Translations under genes and position numbers: made by a program
Assembly: GCA_016705335.1 (NCBI GenBank)
Contig: JADIYN010000052.1
Span: forward strand, 1-44,820
Length of the DNA: 44,820 nt
Source: Draconibacterium sp.
GTDB lineage: Bacteria; Bacteroidota; Bacteroidia; Bacteroidales; Prolixibacteraceae
Direction: 5' to 3'
Notes under the pieces: model-generated
Told to the model about the DNA's origin: nothing
Database searches by the model: none
What the model saw: only the letters and a program-made list of their open reading frames with translations
Shown: positions 19,772 through 29,155 of the stretch, in pieces
Layout of the letters: every line of letters starts with the position of its first letter
Position numbering within the stretch: position 1 is the stretch's first letter

Positions 19772-21163
19772 ATGAATAAACTACTTATTTCATTAGTAAT
19801 ATTGTTGATTACTTCTATGCCTTCCTTTTCCCAAACCAGCATTAAAGTAGCAGGTAACTGGAGCGGGAAACTTGATTTACCCGGCCAGAAACTCGAAATT
19901 ATTTTCAAAATCGTAGCCGATGAAAATGGGAAACTGAACACAAAAATGGATGTTCCGGCACAGGGTGCCAAAGATTTACCTGTTAGCGAAACCACTATAA
20001 ACGGTGACAGTTTGAAACTTTCGGTTGCAATGATAATGGGAAAATTTGCAGGTAGTATATCTTCTGACTCAGTTATTGAAGGAATCTGGAAGCAAAGTGG
20101 AGCAACCTTTCCACTTATATTGAAAAAAACGGAAGTTATTACAGAAATAAAAAAGCCACAAACACCCAAAGCCCCGTTTCCATATTTGTCAGAAGAGGTT
20201 GAATATTTAAATCCCAAGTCAGGTTTAAAACTGGCGGGTACTTTAACTTTGCCCGAAAATGCAAAAAATTGTACGGCTGTAATTTTGATTTCCGGTTCCG
20301 GTGCGCAGGACAGGGATGAAACCATATTTGGGCACAAACCTTTTTTTGTGATTGCCGATTTTCTCACCCGAAACGGTATAGCAGTTTTACGGGTTGACGA
20401 TCGCGGAGTTGGTGGTTCTGAAGTAAATACACAGAATGCAACAAGCGAAGATTTCGCGGGGGATGTGCTTGCCGGGCTTGAGTTTCTGAAAACAAAAAAA
20501 GAGATAGATCAAAATAAAATAGGTTTGATTGGCCACAGCGAAGGAGGAATCATTGCTCCTATGGTTGCCATTCGTTCTAACAACATTGCTTTTATGGTTT
20601 TACTTGCCGGTCCCGGAATAAAAGGCGAGCAAATTATAGTTAAGCAGGTGGAATTACTTAACCGGGCGGCGGGACTGACAGAGGAGCAGGTTAATCAAAA
20701 AGTCAATCTTCAAAAAGCCATATTTGATATTCTGTTAAATGGAAAAGATACTGTAAATCAAATGGAGCGTTTACAACATGTTTTTTCAAACGGAACTTAC
20801 GATACCATGAGTGATGACATGAAAAAAATAATAAATGCAAATCTTAATGCATTAAAAACCAAGTGGTTTCAATTTTTTCTTACTTATGATCCGTATCCGG
20901 CGCTTGTTAAATTAGAATGTCCGGTGCTGGCATTAAACGGAAGTAAAGATTTACAGGTGCCGCCCGCTGAAAATCTTGCAGTTATCGAAAAAGCATTGAA
21001 AGAAGGCGGAAATAAAAATTTCAAAACCATGGAATTGAAAAACCTAAATCACCTGTTTCAAACATGTGAAACTGGCGCTGTTGCTGAATATGCTCAAATT
21101 GAGGAAACTATTTCGCCCGGGGTTTTGGAAATTTTAAGTGATTGGATTAAAAATCTCGAATAA
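19772..21163 (+). CDS. Exported alpha/beta hydrolase (serine aminopeptidase-like)
   Basis: 463 aa, intact. Signal peptide MNKLLISLVILLITSMPSFS. Residues about 25-120 form a lipocalin-like beta domain (NWSGKLDLPGQKLEIIFKIV...) found before such hydrolases in Bacteroidota. The catalytic domain (about 150-460) has the nucleophile Ser256 in GLIGHSEGG, the acid in LNGSKDLQVPP and the His in LNHLFQTC, with an oxyanion-region SGSGAQDRDE. The reaction is probably hydrolysis of an ester or peptide; the substrate is unknown. The next gene starts 44 bases downstream, possibly in the same transcript. Confidence 0.85.
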   Translation: MNKLLISLVILLITSMPSFSQTSIKVAGNWSGKLDLPGQKLEIIFKIVADENGKLNTKMDVPAQGAKDLPVSETTINGDSLKLSVAMIMGKFAGSISSDSVIEGIWKQSGATFPLILKKTEVITEIKKPQTPKAPFPYLSEEVEYLNPKSGLKLAGTLTLPENAKNCTAVILISGSGAQDRDETIFGHKPFFVIADFLTRNGIAVLRVDDRGVGGSEVNTQNATSEDFAGDVLAGLEFLKTKKEIDQNKIGLIGHSEGGIIAPMVAIRSNNIAFMVLLAGPGIKGEQIIVKQVELLNRAAGLTEEQVNQKVNLQKAIFDILLNGKDTVNQMERLQHVFSNGTYDTMSDDMKKIINANLNALKTKWFQFFLTYDPYPALVKLECPVLALNGSKDLQVPPAENLAVIEKALKEGGNKNFKTMELKNLNHLFQTCETGAVAEYAQIEETISPGVLEILSDWIKNLE

Positions 21164-21206
21164 AAAAACTAATTTTATTGGCTTACAAACCTATTCCTTA
21201 TTGAGT

Positions 21207-21890
21207 ATGAAATCATTAGTTATCATTTTCTTGCTTTTGGCGTTAACTTTTTACGGGTTCGGTCAAATTAGTCCCGCTTTTAAAACGGGTTTTGGATATA
21301 TGTATGTTTTTGACGAAGATCCAAGTATTAGCCCGGATTATCATACAGTTACAGGATATCCAACTTTTTCGGTTGAAAAACCATTTCCAATCGAAATCAG
21401 GTTGAAAAAAAGGTTAAGCATTAATCCCGGACTTGCTTACTATTATTTTAAAGAGGAAAGAGAAATAAATAAGTCTGATTATAATAATGATTCTAAATAT
21501 AGCCATCAATCAGTCAATGGTTATGTTAAAGTTCTGTATCAAGCAAAATTTAGGGGTAAAACCGAAGCTTTTATTTATGGTGGCGGAATTGGCGGTTTAA
21601 ACTTTTACACAAAAACAAAAGGAACCAAATCTGTTTACGGGTTAAGTGTGGAAATACCAGAGTATAATGTTATTGTAAACGAAAATGGGAGTGATTTTTT
21701 CCCCTTGTTTTATTATGGTGTTTTAGCCGGACTTCAGCCCAATGCACGGAAATATAATTTTATAAAACCTTCCATCGAAATAGCTTATTATCCGGGGTTT
21801 GTATCAAAACCTAAGGAAACCAGTCCAATTAGCTACAACGATATTAATACGGTTCAAATTACTCTTTTTCTGGGATTTAGGATTAAGTGA
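21207..21890 (+). CDS. Outer-membrane beta-barrel-like protein of unknown function
   Basis: 227 aa from ATG 21207; an in-frame start at 21138 would overlap the hydrolase and spoil the signal peptide MKSLVIIFLLLALTFYGFGQ. The mature part has alternating hydrophobic/aromatic strands (GYVKVLYQAKF, EAFIYGGGIGGLNFYT, FYYGVLAGLQPN, TVQITLFLGFRIK) separated by polar loops, as in small porin-family barrels of Bacteroidota. The C-terminus is not a classical terminal Phe. It follows the hydrolase on the same strand. Confidence 0.7.
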   Translation: MKSLVIIFLLLALTFYGFGQISPAFKTGFGYMYVFDEDPSISPDYHTVTGYPTFSVEKPFPIEIRLKKRLSINPGLAYYYFKEEREINKSDYNNDSKYSHQSVNGYVKVLYQAKFRGKTEAFIYGGGIGGLNFYTKTKGTKSVYGLSVEIPEYNVIVNENGSDFFPLFYYGVLAGLQPNARKYNFIKPSIEIAYYPGFVSKPKETSPISYNDINTVQITLFLGFRIK

Positions 21891-21939
21891 ATCCTAATTG
21901 ATATCAATAAACAAAAATCCTTTTGAGACAAAAAATAAA

Positions 21940-21960
21940 GCCTGAAGAATTTCTCCAGGC
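21940..21960 (-). terminator. Stem-loop terminator (for minus strand, perhaps both)
   Basis: Read on the minus strand: GCCTGGAGAA-ATT-TTCTTCAGGC type pairing followed by TTTATTTTTTG, a good factor-independent terminator. It sits immediately after the broken DUF1080 remnant in the same position as the terminator after the intact DUF1080 gene, and may also end the plus-strand barrel gene. Confidence 0.7.
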
Positions 21961-21984
21961 ATTTTCTGTATTTTAAATATTCAG

Positions 21985-22100
21985 TTACAGCTTCCTGATC
22001 CAGATATTTCTGAAACTTACAGGATTTCCATGATCCTGCAATTCGATGCTTCCGGGATCGTGTTTTTTAATCGTATATTACTGAACACCAATATATTCAG
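21985..22100 (-). pseudogene. Remnant of a second DUF1080 gene (C-terminal end only)
   Basis: On the minus strand this reads TEYIGVQ, a stop, YTIKKHDPGSIELQDHG, then NPVSFRNIWIRKL and a stop. It is close to the last ~37 codons of the intact DUF1080 protein (EYIGVPEYTVKKHGPGSIEL...). Most differences are at third positions or conservative, but there is an in-frame stop in place of the Pro-Glu pair. Upstream of EYIG the similarity disappears. It is therefore a truncated paralogue, left by deletion or by duplication of the gene end together with its terminator. An open reading frame of 84 codons in another frame crosses it but looks random. Confidence 0.75.
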
Positions 22101-22272
22101 TTGTAATTTTTCCAATTTTTTTGATTTATTTATTCGATAATTCTTTTGACAAGTTGTTTCCTGAAAAACCAACCCTACTTCCAGTATGTGGTTGCGCCCA
22201 AAGTCGAAAAAATCAAAAAAGTATTTATGAATAAATTGAAAAAGTAATTTTATTGAAGGACCAGGTCTCAAC

Positions 22273-23886
22273 TTAAAATTTAACGACTTTCCCGCTGGAA
22301 ATAACAGCGTTTTCTTTTACTACCCGATAAAAATACATTCCACTGTTAAGATTGCGGGTTTCAATTTCTTTGTTTAACCAACCTTTAATAACAGTAATTT
22401 TTTTATTTTCCAACAAACTGCCATTTGCTGAAAAAAGTTGAAATTCAAACGTTTGATACGAATCGGAACCAATTTCGAGGTTTATTTTTGTTTTAAATGG
22501 ATTTGGGAAGACATTTACAATTAAACCGTCAACCTCTCCTTGAATCTCATCGGGGCAGATTCCTGGAAATGACTGGTCCAAATAATTTAAACGGTTGCCA
22601 ATCCAGTTTTTCATCCACACAACTTCGTCGGTGTGGGTTTGTCCCACAAAATAGTTGGGCGAAATTTTTACTCCCAAAATTGGCCAGCGATTAAAATTCC
22701 TTTCCAGGGCAGGTTCAATTACATCAATTAAACTATCGAGAACCGAATATATGCGGGAGTTGGAAAGGCTACCGGCGCGAAGTTCTTTCCAGCGGCATTG
22801 CATTGGATTCGCAAATACTGCATCGCTACACATAAATTTCCACCAAAAGGGAACTTGATTATTGTCTGTTTTCAAATTGGCCCACAATGCCAATCCATTT
22901 GTTTCCCATCCATTATAATAATTTGCATTTCCAAAAGTCCGGTCAAAATCCCAGAAAGGCCCGGCATGAAGCGGCCCGTTTTTCTCCTTGAAAAGATAAG
23001 TACTCAGCCGGTATCCATCAACATTCCTCGAAATTTCATTGATAATTATGAAATCGAAAAAGGATTGCCGGTTTATATATTTCAAATAACTGTTTCCATC
23101 GTTATCATTATAATTAAAAACTGCGAATTCAAAATCGCTGATATAGTTCTGAATATAGTTTTTCTGATTGTCCTGAATTTCATCAAATTTGGGGTATTCG
23201 TATTGGTAAAGTGTTTTTGTATTATTCATATTATAAAAATCTGAAACCCAACCTTCGCCCCAGCTTCCTGTTTTTTTATCGATTTTTACGATATATCCGC
23301 CAGTTAATTCCTTTCCTTCCAAATCTTCGACTTTTAACTTTGCAATGTCCACACGTGACGAGTCACGTTTTATTTTTTCCATTAACACATAAATTCCTTC
23401 GTACTGTTGATTAAGAAAAAGTTCAACATACCTGCATCGTGGTACATACGCATTAGACAACTGGCTTGCCAAAGTAAGTGCAAAAACATTTCTTGTAAGC
23501 GTTTTGTCGTTGTACGGCGCAAATAAAATCCAATCACTTTCTTTGGGCATGCCTAATAACGAAAAATCCAGGTCAGCACCGGTTGAATCTATTAATTCCA
23601 ATCCATACGATTTTTTTGGAAGATTCTGTGACGATGAACCGCGTGTTTCAATTTTTATATCGCCAATAAAATGGAAATGAATATCTGCAGTACGGTTTGG
23701 CTCACCATTTGTATTCCAGGCAATCTCCATTTTTGAACTAATTTTAGGAGTATCCAAGATAATTTGTCCTCCGGTATTTAAATATACAATTGGCAAATTG
23801 GTTTCGAACGCCAGATTTTGAGCACCAACCGAGCATAAAGAAAAAATAAGGACAATAAAAGGAAGAGTAAATCTTGGGTTGGTCAT
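22273..23886 (-). CDS. Secreted CotH-kinase family protein with type IX sorting domain
   Basis: 537 aa, intact. Signal peptide MTNPRFTLPFIVLIFSLCSVGAQ. CotH domain (about 60-400) with IETRGSSSQNLPKKSYGLEL, the YVELFLNQQYEGIYVLMEKI core and the catalytic-type PFWDFDRTFGN. Spore-coat CotH is an atypical protein kinase; in Bacteroidota the domain occurs in secreted proteins of unknown target. C-terminal VFPNPFKTKINLEI...NSGMYFYRVV...GKVVKF is a type IX sorting signal, so surface location is expected. It is read in the same direction as the DUF1080 gene but separated from it by a terminator. Confidence 0.88.
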   Translation of the reverse strand: MTNPRFTLPFIVLIFSLCSVGAQNLAFETNLPIVYLNTGGQIILDTPKISSKMEIAWNTNGEPNRTADIHFHFIGDIKIETRGSSSQNLPKKSYGLELIDSTGADLDFSLLGMPKESDWILFAPYNDKTLTRNVFALTLASQLSNAYVPRCRYVELFLNQQYEGIYVLMEKIKRDSSRVDIAKLKVEDLEGKELTGGYIVKIDKKTGSWGEGWVSDFYNMNNTKTLYQYEYPKFDEIQDNQKNYIQNYISDFEFAVFNYNDNDGNSYLKYINRQSFFDFIIINEISRNVDGYRLSTYLFKEKNGPLHAGPFWDFDRTFGNANYYNGWETNGLALWANLKTDNNQVPFWWKFMCSDAVFANPMQCRWKELRAGSLSNSRIYSVLDSLIDVIEPALERNFNRWPILGVKISPNYFVGQTHTDEVVWMKNWIGNRLNYLDQSFPGICPDEIQGEVDGLIVNVFPNPFKTKINLEIGSDSYQTFEFQLFSANGSLLENKKITVIKGWLNKEIETRNLNSGMYFYRVVKENAVISSGKVVKF

Positions 23887-23902
23887 AGTTGAGTTTAGTC
23901 AT

Positions 23903-23928
23903 AAAAAAGCCCGGAAATTTTCCGGGCT
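23903..23928 (-). terminator. Factor-independent terminator after the DUF1080 gene
   Basis: On the minus strand AGCCCGGAAAATTTCCGGGCT forms a 7-9 bp GC-rich hairpin followed by TTTTTTAT. It lies 25 bases after the DUF1080 stop and before the CotH start at 23886. Confidence 0.88.
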
Positions 23929-23952
23929 CAAATGTATATATTTAATATTCAG

Positions 23953-24711
23953 TTACAATTCTCTGATCCAAATATTTCTGAAACTTACAGGATTTCCATG
24001 ATCCTGCAATTCAATACTTCCGGGACCGTGTTTTTTAACCGTATATTCCGGAACTCCTATATATTCAGTCGGACCACGCATTTTTACATTGTTCTGCACC
24101 AAAACTCCATTGTGCAAAACAGTAACAGTTGGCGGTGTAAAATAAGTAATGCCATCTTCATTAAAACGTGGAGCTGTGTATATAATATCGTAAGTTTGCC
24201 AAACTCCTGGTGCTTTGCATGCATTTACCAGCGGTGGATGTTGTTTGTAAATACTGCCGGCCTGACCGTTTCTGTAAGTTCTGTTATTGTAATTATCTAA
24301 AACCTGCACTTCATAGATTCCCTGCATAAAAATTCCACTGTTACCACGTCCCTGACTTTCGCCAATCACTTCTGCAGGTGCACGCCATTCAATATGCAAC
24401 TGGTAATCTTCAAAAACACGTTTGGTTTTAATTGTACCTGTTCCTTTTTTTACGGTTACACAACCATCGGCTACAATCCACTCCGGTTTTTCGCCTTTGC
24501 TATTTGTCCATTCTGTTGCAAGATCTACTCCGTCAAACAAAACAATTGCATCCGAGGGTGCATCTTTTGGAGTTTCACCGGGAGTAATAACTGCAATTTC
24601 CGGATCCCAGATTTCTGTCATTTCCGGTTTCATTTTCATTGGTTCCGGTGTTTGTGCCATAACAGCAACCGCTGCAAATAGCAGTGAAGAAGTAATAATT
24701 TGAATCTTCAT
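23953..24711 (-). CDS. DUF1080 (3-keto-disaccharide hydrolase-like) exported protein
   Basis: 252 aa, intact. Signal peptide MKIQIITSSLLFAAVAVMAQ. The single DUF1080 concanavalin-like domain (about 50-250) contains LFDGVDLATEWTN, ...RGNSGIFMQGIYEVQVLDNYNN, AGSIYKQHPPLVNACKAPGVWQTYDI and the terminal GSIELQDHGNPVSFRNIWIREL. Members of this family act on 3-ketoglycosides or other glycans; the specificity here is unknown. It follows pgm by 32 bases on the same strand, so it is probably read from the pgm transcript, and it has its own terminator. Confidence 0.9.
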   Translation of the reverse strand: MKIQIITSSLLFAAVAVMAQTPEPMKMKPEMTEIWDPEIAVITPGETPKDAPSDAIVLFDGVDLATEWTNSKGEKPEWIVADGCVTVKKGTGTIKTKRVFEDYQLHIEWRAPAEVIGESQGRGNSGIFMQGIYEVQVLDNYNNRTYRNGQAGSIYKQHPPLVNACKAPGVWQTYDIIYTAPRFNEDGITYFTPPTVTVLHNGVLVQNNVKMRGPTEYIGVPEYTVKKHGPGSIELQDHGNPVSFRNIWIREL

Positions 24712-24743
24712 TTTAATAAAATTTAGTTGATTTGAATATAAAG

Positions 24744-26488
24744 TTATAATCCTAATTCATCCATAACAGCGTCAATTTTTGCTTCGGCTTTTTTCTCGGC
24801 ATCGTCAAAACCTGAGCGCGAAGTTAATTCGCCTGTCACCTCAAAATAAAATTTAATTTTTGGTTCAGTACCCGACGGACGAACAGAAATTTTTGTTCCA
24901 TCCTGTGTGAAAAATTGCAAAACATTTGAAGTGATTTTTTGGTTTATTTCAATCTTTTCTCTGGTAATTAAATTTTTTGCAGAAAGGGTTTCGTAATCTT
25001 TTACCCATTCCATTGGCGAGCCACCCAATTCTTTTGGCGGGTCGTTTCGGAATTTGGTCATTATCTGTTCAATTTCTTCGGCACCCGATTTTCCCTTGCG
25101 GACAATGTATTTCATTTTTTCTTTTGAGAAACCATATTCAAGATAAATATCCTGCAGCAATTCATACAAAGTTTTTCCCTGATCGATTGCCCATGCTGTA
25201 ATTTCGGCCATTAAAGCGCATGACGAAACGGCGTCTTTGTCGCGTACAAAATCTGCCGGCATAAAACCAAAACTCTCTTCGCCACCTCCAATGTATTTCT
25301 TTTTACCCTCGAGTTCGCGAATAATTTCAGCAATAAATTTAAATCCTGTGTAAACATCGAAATATTCAATTTTGTTTTCCGAGCGATTTTGGCAATCAAT
25401 TCGGTTGTAACAATTGTTTTTACAACATATTCATTTCCTTTCAATGAGCCAGCTTCCTTCATTTTTGTAATGATATAATAAATGAAAAGCAGCGCAGTTT
25501 GGTTGCCGTTTATGATAATGTATTCACCTTTGTCATTTTTCACAACAACACCAATCCTGTCGGCATCGGGGTCGGAAGCCAAAGCTACATCGGCATCAAT
25601 TTCAGCAGCTTTTTCCATGGCCATTTTCATAGCAGCTTTTTCTTCAGGATTTGGCGAAACCACGGTTGGAAATTCACCGCTCACAACATCCTGATCTGGG
25701 ATATTGATAATATTTGTAAATCCAAATGCCCGAAGGGCGGCGGGAATTAATTTTACACCTGTACCATGAATTGGGGTGTAAATAATTTTAATGTCTTTGT
25801 GCCGGGCAACTACTTTCGGCGAAATTGAAACTTTTTTTACTTCAGCCAGAAATTTATTGTCCATTTCTTCACCCATGATTTCAATCAAATCATCAGGTCC
25901 TTCAAATTTGATGTCTTCGGGTTTAATTTTAGCTACTTCCTCAACAATATTTTCGTCATGAGGGCCTACAATTTGTGAACCATCGTCCCAATATGCCTTG
26001 TAACCATTGTATTCTTTGGGGTTGTGCGAGGCGGTAAGAATAATTCCACTTTGGCAACCCAATTCCCGAATTGCAAATGACAACTCAGGAGTTGGCCTCA
26101 AATCTTCAAACAAATATGCTTTTATTCCGTTGGCTGCAAAAATATTTGCACTGCTTTCGGCAAAAAGGCGGCTGTTATTGCGACAGTCGTGACCAATTGC
26201 AACGCTAATTTGAGGTAAACATGCAAAATTCTTTTTCAGATAATTGCTCAATCCCTGGGTTGCAGCGCCCACCGTATAAATATTCATGCGGTTGGTTCCC
26301 ACACCCATTATTCCCCTTAAACCGCCGGTGCCAAATTCGAGGCTGCGGTAAAACGAATCAATCAGTTCGGTTGGGTCTTCGTTGTCTAACAATTTCTGAA
26401 CTTCCTTTCTGGTTTGCATATCGTATGTATCCGAAAGCCACTCCTGTGCTTTGGTACGAACTTCTTTTAATAACTGTTGATTATCCAT
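24744..26488 (-). CDS. Phosphoglucomutase/phosphomannomutase (one frameshift)
   Basis: About 581 aa when joined, the long PGM2-like form. Interconverts glucose-1-phosphate and glucose-6-phosphate (or pentose/mannose analogues), supplying sugar-1-phosphate to rfbA. Active-site phosphoserine loop TASHNPKEYNGYK, metal loop SDPDADR, sugar loop GGGEESFGF (in the restored frame) and phosphate-binding RPSGTEPKIKFYF. The frame breaks near 25382 in a run of A; restoring one base gives KNKIEYFDVYTGFKFIAEII and joins the C-terminal part. It starts 8 bases after the rfbD stop. Confidence 0.92.
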
Positions 26489-26496
26489 TGTTTGTG

Positions 26497-27365
26497 TTAT
26501 TTATTTATTTTTTCCAGACAAATCTTCAAACTTTCTTTCCAATAAGGAATAACTAACCCAAATGTATTTTTTATTTTCGACTTATTCAATACACTATAAT
26601 TTGGTCGTTTTGCCGGGGTTGGAAATTGGTCGGAAAGAACTGGCGAAACTTCACATTTTATGTCGGCAATTTCAAAATTGCTTTTGCAAAATCATACCAA
26701 CTTGCAACTCCTTCATTTGAATAATGATAAATTCCGGGCACAAATTTCCCCTTGTCTTTTGCTGAAATTTGAATAACTGATAAAATTGCCACGGCTAAAT
26801 CAGCTGCATTTGTTGGTGTTCCTACCTGGTCGAAAACTACATTTAATTTATCGCGTTCGCCCGCAAGTCGCAGCATGGTTTTTACAAAATTATTTCCGAA
26901 AGTTGAATAAAGCCATGAAGTTCGGATTACCAAAGAATCAGAATTTTCTTCGAAACAATTGATTTCCCCCTGTAATTTTGATTTACCATAAATACCTGCA
27001 GGATTTACCTTATCTTCTTCTGAATAAGGAACATGAGCTTCACCATTAAAAACATAATCGGTTGAAATATGAATGATTTTTGACCCTGTTATATATGCAT
27101 ATTTAGCCAAAAGTTTTGGGGCAAGAGCATTTATTTTTTCTGCCGCTTCAATATCATTTTCAGCTTTGTCAACTGCTGTGTATGCTGCACAATTAATTAC
27201 AAAATCGGGTTTTTCATGTTGAAAGAAATCTTTTACCTCGTTTTCATTTGTAATATTAAGTTCATCAACATCAGTAAATAAAAACTGCCAGTCAGGAAAT
27301 TCTCTTGACAGTAATTTTATTTCACTGCCTAGTTGGCCGTTTGCACCTGTAATTAAAATTTTCAT
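26497..27365 (-). CDS. rfbD: dTDP-4-dehydrorhamnose reductase (one frameshift)
   Basis: About 289 aa when joined. Reduces dTDP-4-keto-L-rhamnose to dTDP-L-rhamnose. Rossmann motif ITGANGQLGSEI, catalytic STDYVFNG and Y in NPAGIYGKSKLQGE, RTSWLYSTFGNNFVKTM. The frame breaks near 26683 (FAKAI); the next frame continues EIADIKCEVSPVLSDQFPTP, then AKRPNYSVLNKSKI and WKESLKICLEKINK to the stop at 26497. Operon order is rfbA-rfbC-rfbD-pgm; rfbB (dTDP-glucose dehydratase) is not in this window. Confidence 0.94.
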
Positions 27366-27457
27366 CTAATTAAAATTGTTAATTCTTTGAGGTAATCCCC
27401 AAATATTGGGGGGGCCCCCAAAAAAGGGTGTAAGGGGGGGATTGCTCATGGCTCGTT
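27366..27457 (-). other. Intergenic gap with G and C homopolymer runs
   Basis: The 92 bases between rfbC and rfbD contain CCCCAAATATTGGGGGGG followed by CCCCC, AAAAAA and another G7. CCCCAA/TTGGGG and GGGGG/CCCCC can pair into hairpins. The composition is very unlike the AT-rich surroundings. It may be a processing or termination signal in the rfb operon, or a low-quality stretch. Confidence 0.4.
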
Positions 27458-28018
27458 TCATTTTGAAAAAGTAAAATTCATTTGTGCGTTGTCAAATAAA
27501 GGAGCAACCTTGTCTTTTTCAGAAACCTTCCATTCCGATTCATTTAATTGCCAATCAATTGCCAGTTTTGGATCAAAAGCATTAATGGCCCGCTCATTTT
27601 CACGGCTATATGCATTGTCGCATTTGTAAATAAAAATTGCAGTTTCGCTAAGCACCGAAAAACCATGTGCAAATCCGCGTGGAATGTATAACTGTTTTTT
27701 TGAAGTACTATCAAGTTCAATTCCAAACCACTCTCCATAGGTTGGCGAACCCAGGCGCAAATCAACGGCAACATCAAAAACTGTCCCCTGAACTACACGC
27801 ACAAGTTTTGCCTGAGCAACAGGATTTAACTGGTAATGTAAACCACGAACAACACCTCGCGCCGATTTTGATTCGTTATCCTGAATAAACTGGCAATCAA
27901 TTCCTGCATCAATATATCGCTGTAATTGAAAAGTTTCAAAAAAATATCCTCGTTGATCCTCAAAAACGTTGGGTTCAAAAATTAATAGTCCGGGTATGGG
28001 TGTTTTTGTAATTTTCAT
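27458..28018 (-). CDS. rfbC: dTDP-4-dehydrorhamnose 3,5-epimerase
   Basis: 186 aa, intact. Epimerises dTDP-4-keto-6-deoxyglucose at C3 and C5. Cupin barrel with FEPNVFEDQRGYFFETF, FIQDNESKSARGVVRGLHYQ (catalytic His), LVRVVQGTVFDVAVDLR, and YIPRGFAHGFSVLSETA; the catalytic Tyr is in YKCDNAYSRENER. It starts 9 bases after the rfbA stop, so the genes are co-transcribed. Confidence 0.96.
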   Translation of the reverse strand: MKITKTPIPGLLIFEPNVFEDQRGYFFETFQLQRYIDAGIDCQFIQDNESKSARGVVRGLHYQLNPVAQAKLVRVVQGTVFDVAVDLRLGSPTYGEWFGIELDSTSKKQLYIPRGFAHGFSVLSETAIFIYKCDNAYSRENERAINAFDPKLAIDWQLNESEWKVSEKDKVAPLFDNAQMNFTFSK

Positions 28019-28027
28019 TTCTTTAGG

Positions 28028-28909
28028 TTAGAAGGGGAAGATTTGTCTTTCTGTTAAACGAATTAAATACTGGCCGTATTGGTTTTTACTCAAGGGAAGA
28101 GCAAGTTCCAGCAATTGTTCTTTGTTAATAAAGCCTTTTTTAAATGCAATTTCTTCGATACACGAAACTTTTAATCCCTGTCTTTGCTCAATGGTTGCAA
28201 TAAAATTCGATGCCTGTAATAAACTATCGTGAGTACCGGTATCGAGCCAGGCAAATCCACGTCCAAGAAGTTTTACTTTCAACTTGTTTTCATTTAAGTA
28301 TAAACGGTTTAAATCAGTAATTTCAAGTTCTCCACGTTTTGATGGCTTCAGGCTTTTTGCTTTTTCAACAACATCGTTTGAGTAAAAATATAGTCCCGTA
28401 ACTGCGTAATTTGATTTTGGAATTTCGGGTTTTTCCTCAATACTGATAACTTTTCCTGAATTATCAAATTCAACCACACCATATCGTTCCGGGTCGTTTA
28501 CGTAATAGCCAAAAACTATCGAACCGTCTTCCAGGCTAGCTGCTTCTTCAAGAATGTTACTGAAATTATAACCATAGAAAATATTGTCGCCAAGAATTAA
28601 ACAAACATTATCGTCGCCAATAAATTCTTCACCCAAAATAAAAGCCTGTGCCAAGCCGTCAGGCGAAGGTTGTATTTTATATGAAATACGAATCCCCAAT
28701 TGCGAACCATCGCCCAATAAGTTTTCATATAACCCGATATCTGTCGGCGTTGAAATAAGCAAAATCTCTTTTATTCCGGCTAGCATCAAAACAGATAACG
28801 GATAGTAAATCATTGGTTTATCGTAAACCGGTAATATTTGTTTTGATACCGAACGTGTAATTGGGTAAAGTCTTGTCCCTGAGCCGCCAGCAAGAATAAT
28901 TCCTTTCAT
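28028..28909 (-). CDS. rfbA: Glucose-1-phosphate thymidylyltransferase
   Basis: 293 aa, intact. Makes dTDP-glucose from dTTP and glucose-1-phosphate, the first step to dTDP-rhamnose. Nucleotide-binding GILAGGSGTRLYPIT at the N-terminus, PMIYYPLSVLMLAGI, LGDNIFYG metal motif, EEKPEIPKSNYAVTGLYFY, GRGFAWLDTGTHDSLL. First gene of the rfbACD-pgm-DUF1080 series, transcribed from a recognisable promoter at 28978-29008 and divergent from rpsA. Confidence 0.97.
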   Translation of the reverse strand: MKGIILAGGSGTRLYPITRSVSKQILPVYDKPMIYYPLSVLMLAGIKEILLISTPTDIGLYENLLGDGSQLGIRISYKIQPSPDGLAQAFILGEEFIGDDNVCLILGDNIFYGYNFSNILEEAASLEDGSIVFGYYVNDPERYGVVEFDNSGKVISIEEKPEIPKSNYAVTGLYFYSNDVVEKAKSLKPSKRGELEITDLNRLYLNENKLKVKLLGRGFAWLDTGTHDSLLQASNFIATIEQRQGLKVSCIEEIAFKKGFINKEQLLELALPLSKNQYGQYLIRLTERQIFPF

Positions 28910-28977
28910 TTGGATTTATTTTTAGTTTGATTTCAAATCGAAATAATCAATTTTTCTCAGTTATAATTTTCGAGGTT

Positions 28978-29008
28978 CAAAATTAACAAAAGAAACAGAG
29001 CAAGCAAA
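28978..29008 (-). promoter_or_regulatory. rfbA promoter, Bacteroidota type
   Basis: On the minus strand a TTTG (29005-29008), a 19-base gap and TAATTTTG (28978-28985) match the Bacteroidota -33/-7 consensus TTTG-N17-23-TAnnTTTG. The rfbA start is 69 bases downstream at 28909. Confidence 0.65.
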
Positions 29009-29072
29009 GTAGTTATTATGGTTTACACAGGTAAATTAATAGAACTCTATTCTGAAATAAATATACAATCCT

Positions 29073-29103
29073 TTTGAAATAAATGAATTAAGTTATACTT
29101 TTG
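29073..29103 (+). promoter_or_regulatory. rpsA promoter, Bacteroidota type
   Basis: TTTG (29073-29076), a 19-base gap and TACTTTTG (29096-29103) match the Bacteroidota housekeeping consensus with ideal spacing, back to back with the rfbA promoter. The leader to ATG 29156 is AT-rich and has no Shine-Dalgarno sequence, as usual in this phylum. Confidence 0.7.
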
Positions 29104-29155
29104 CGCGCGTTTTAAACAATTATAATGTCTAACTCATTAATTTTATTTGAATTAC

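Noticed and set aside
19723..20367. A 214-codon open frame on the minus strand opposite the alpha/beta hydrolase
   Set aside because: It lies wholly opposite a clear hydrolase with a signal peptide and catalytic triad, and its translation has no family features.
22017..22271. 84-codon minus-strand frame near the DUF1080 remnant
   Set aside because: It crosses the remnant in a non-homologous frame; the recognisable protein similarity is in a different frame.
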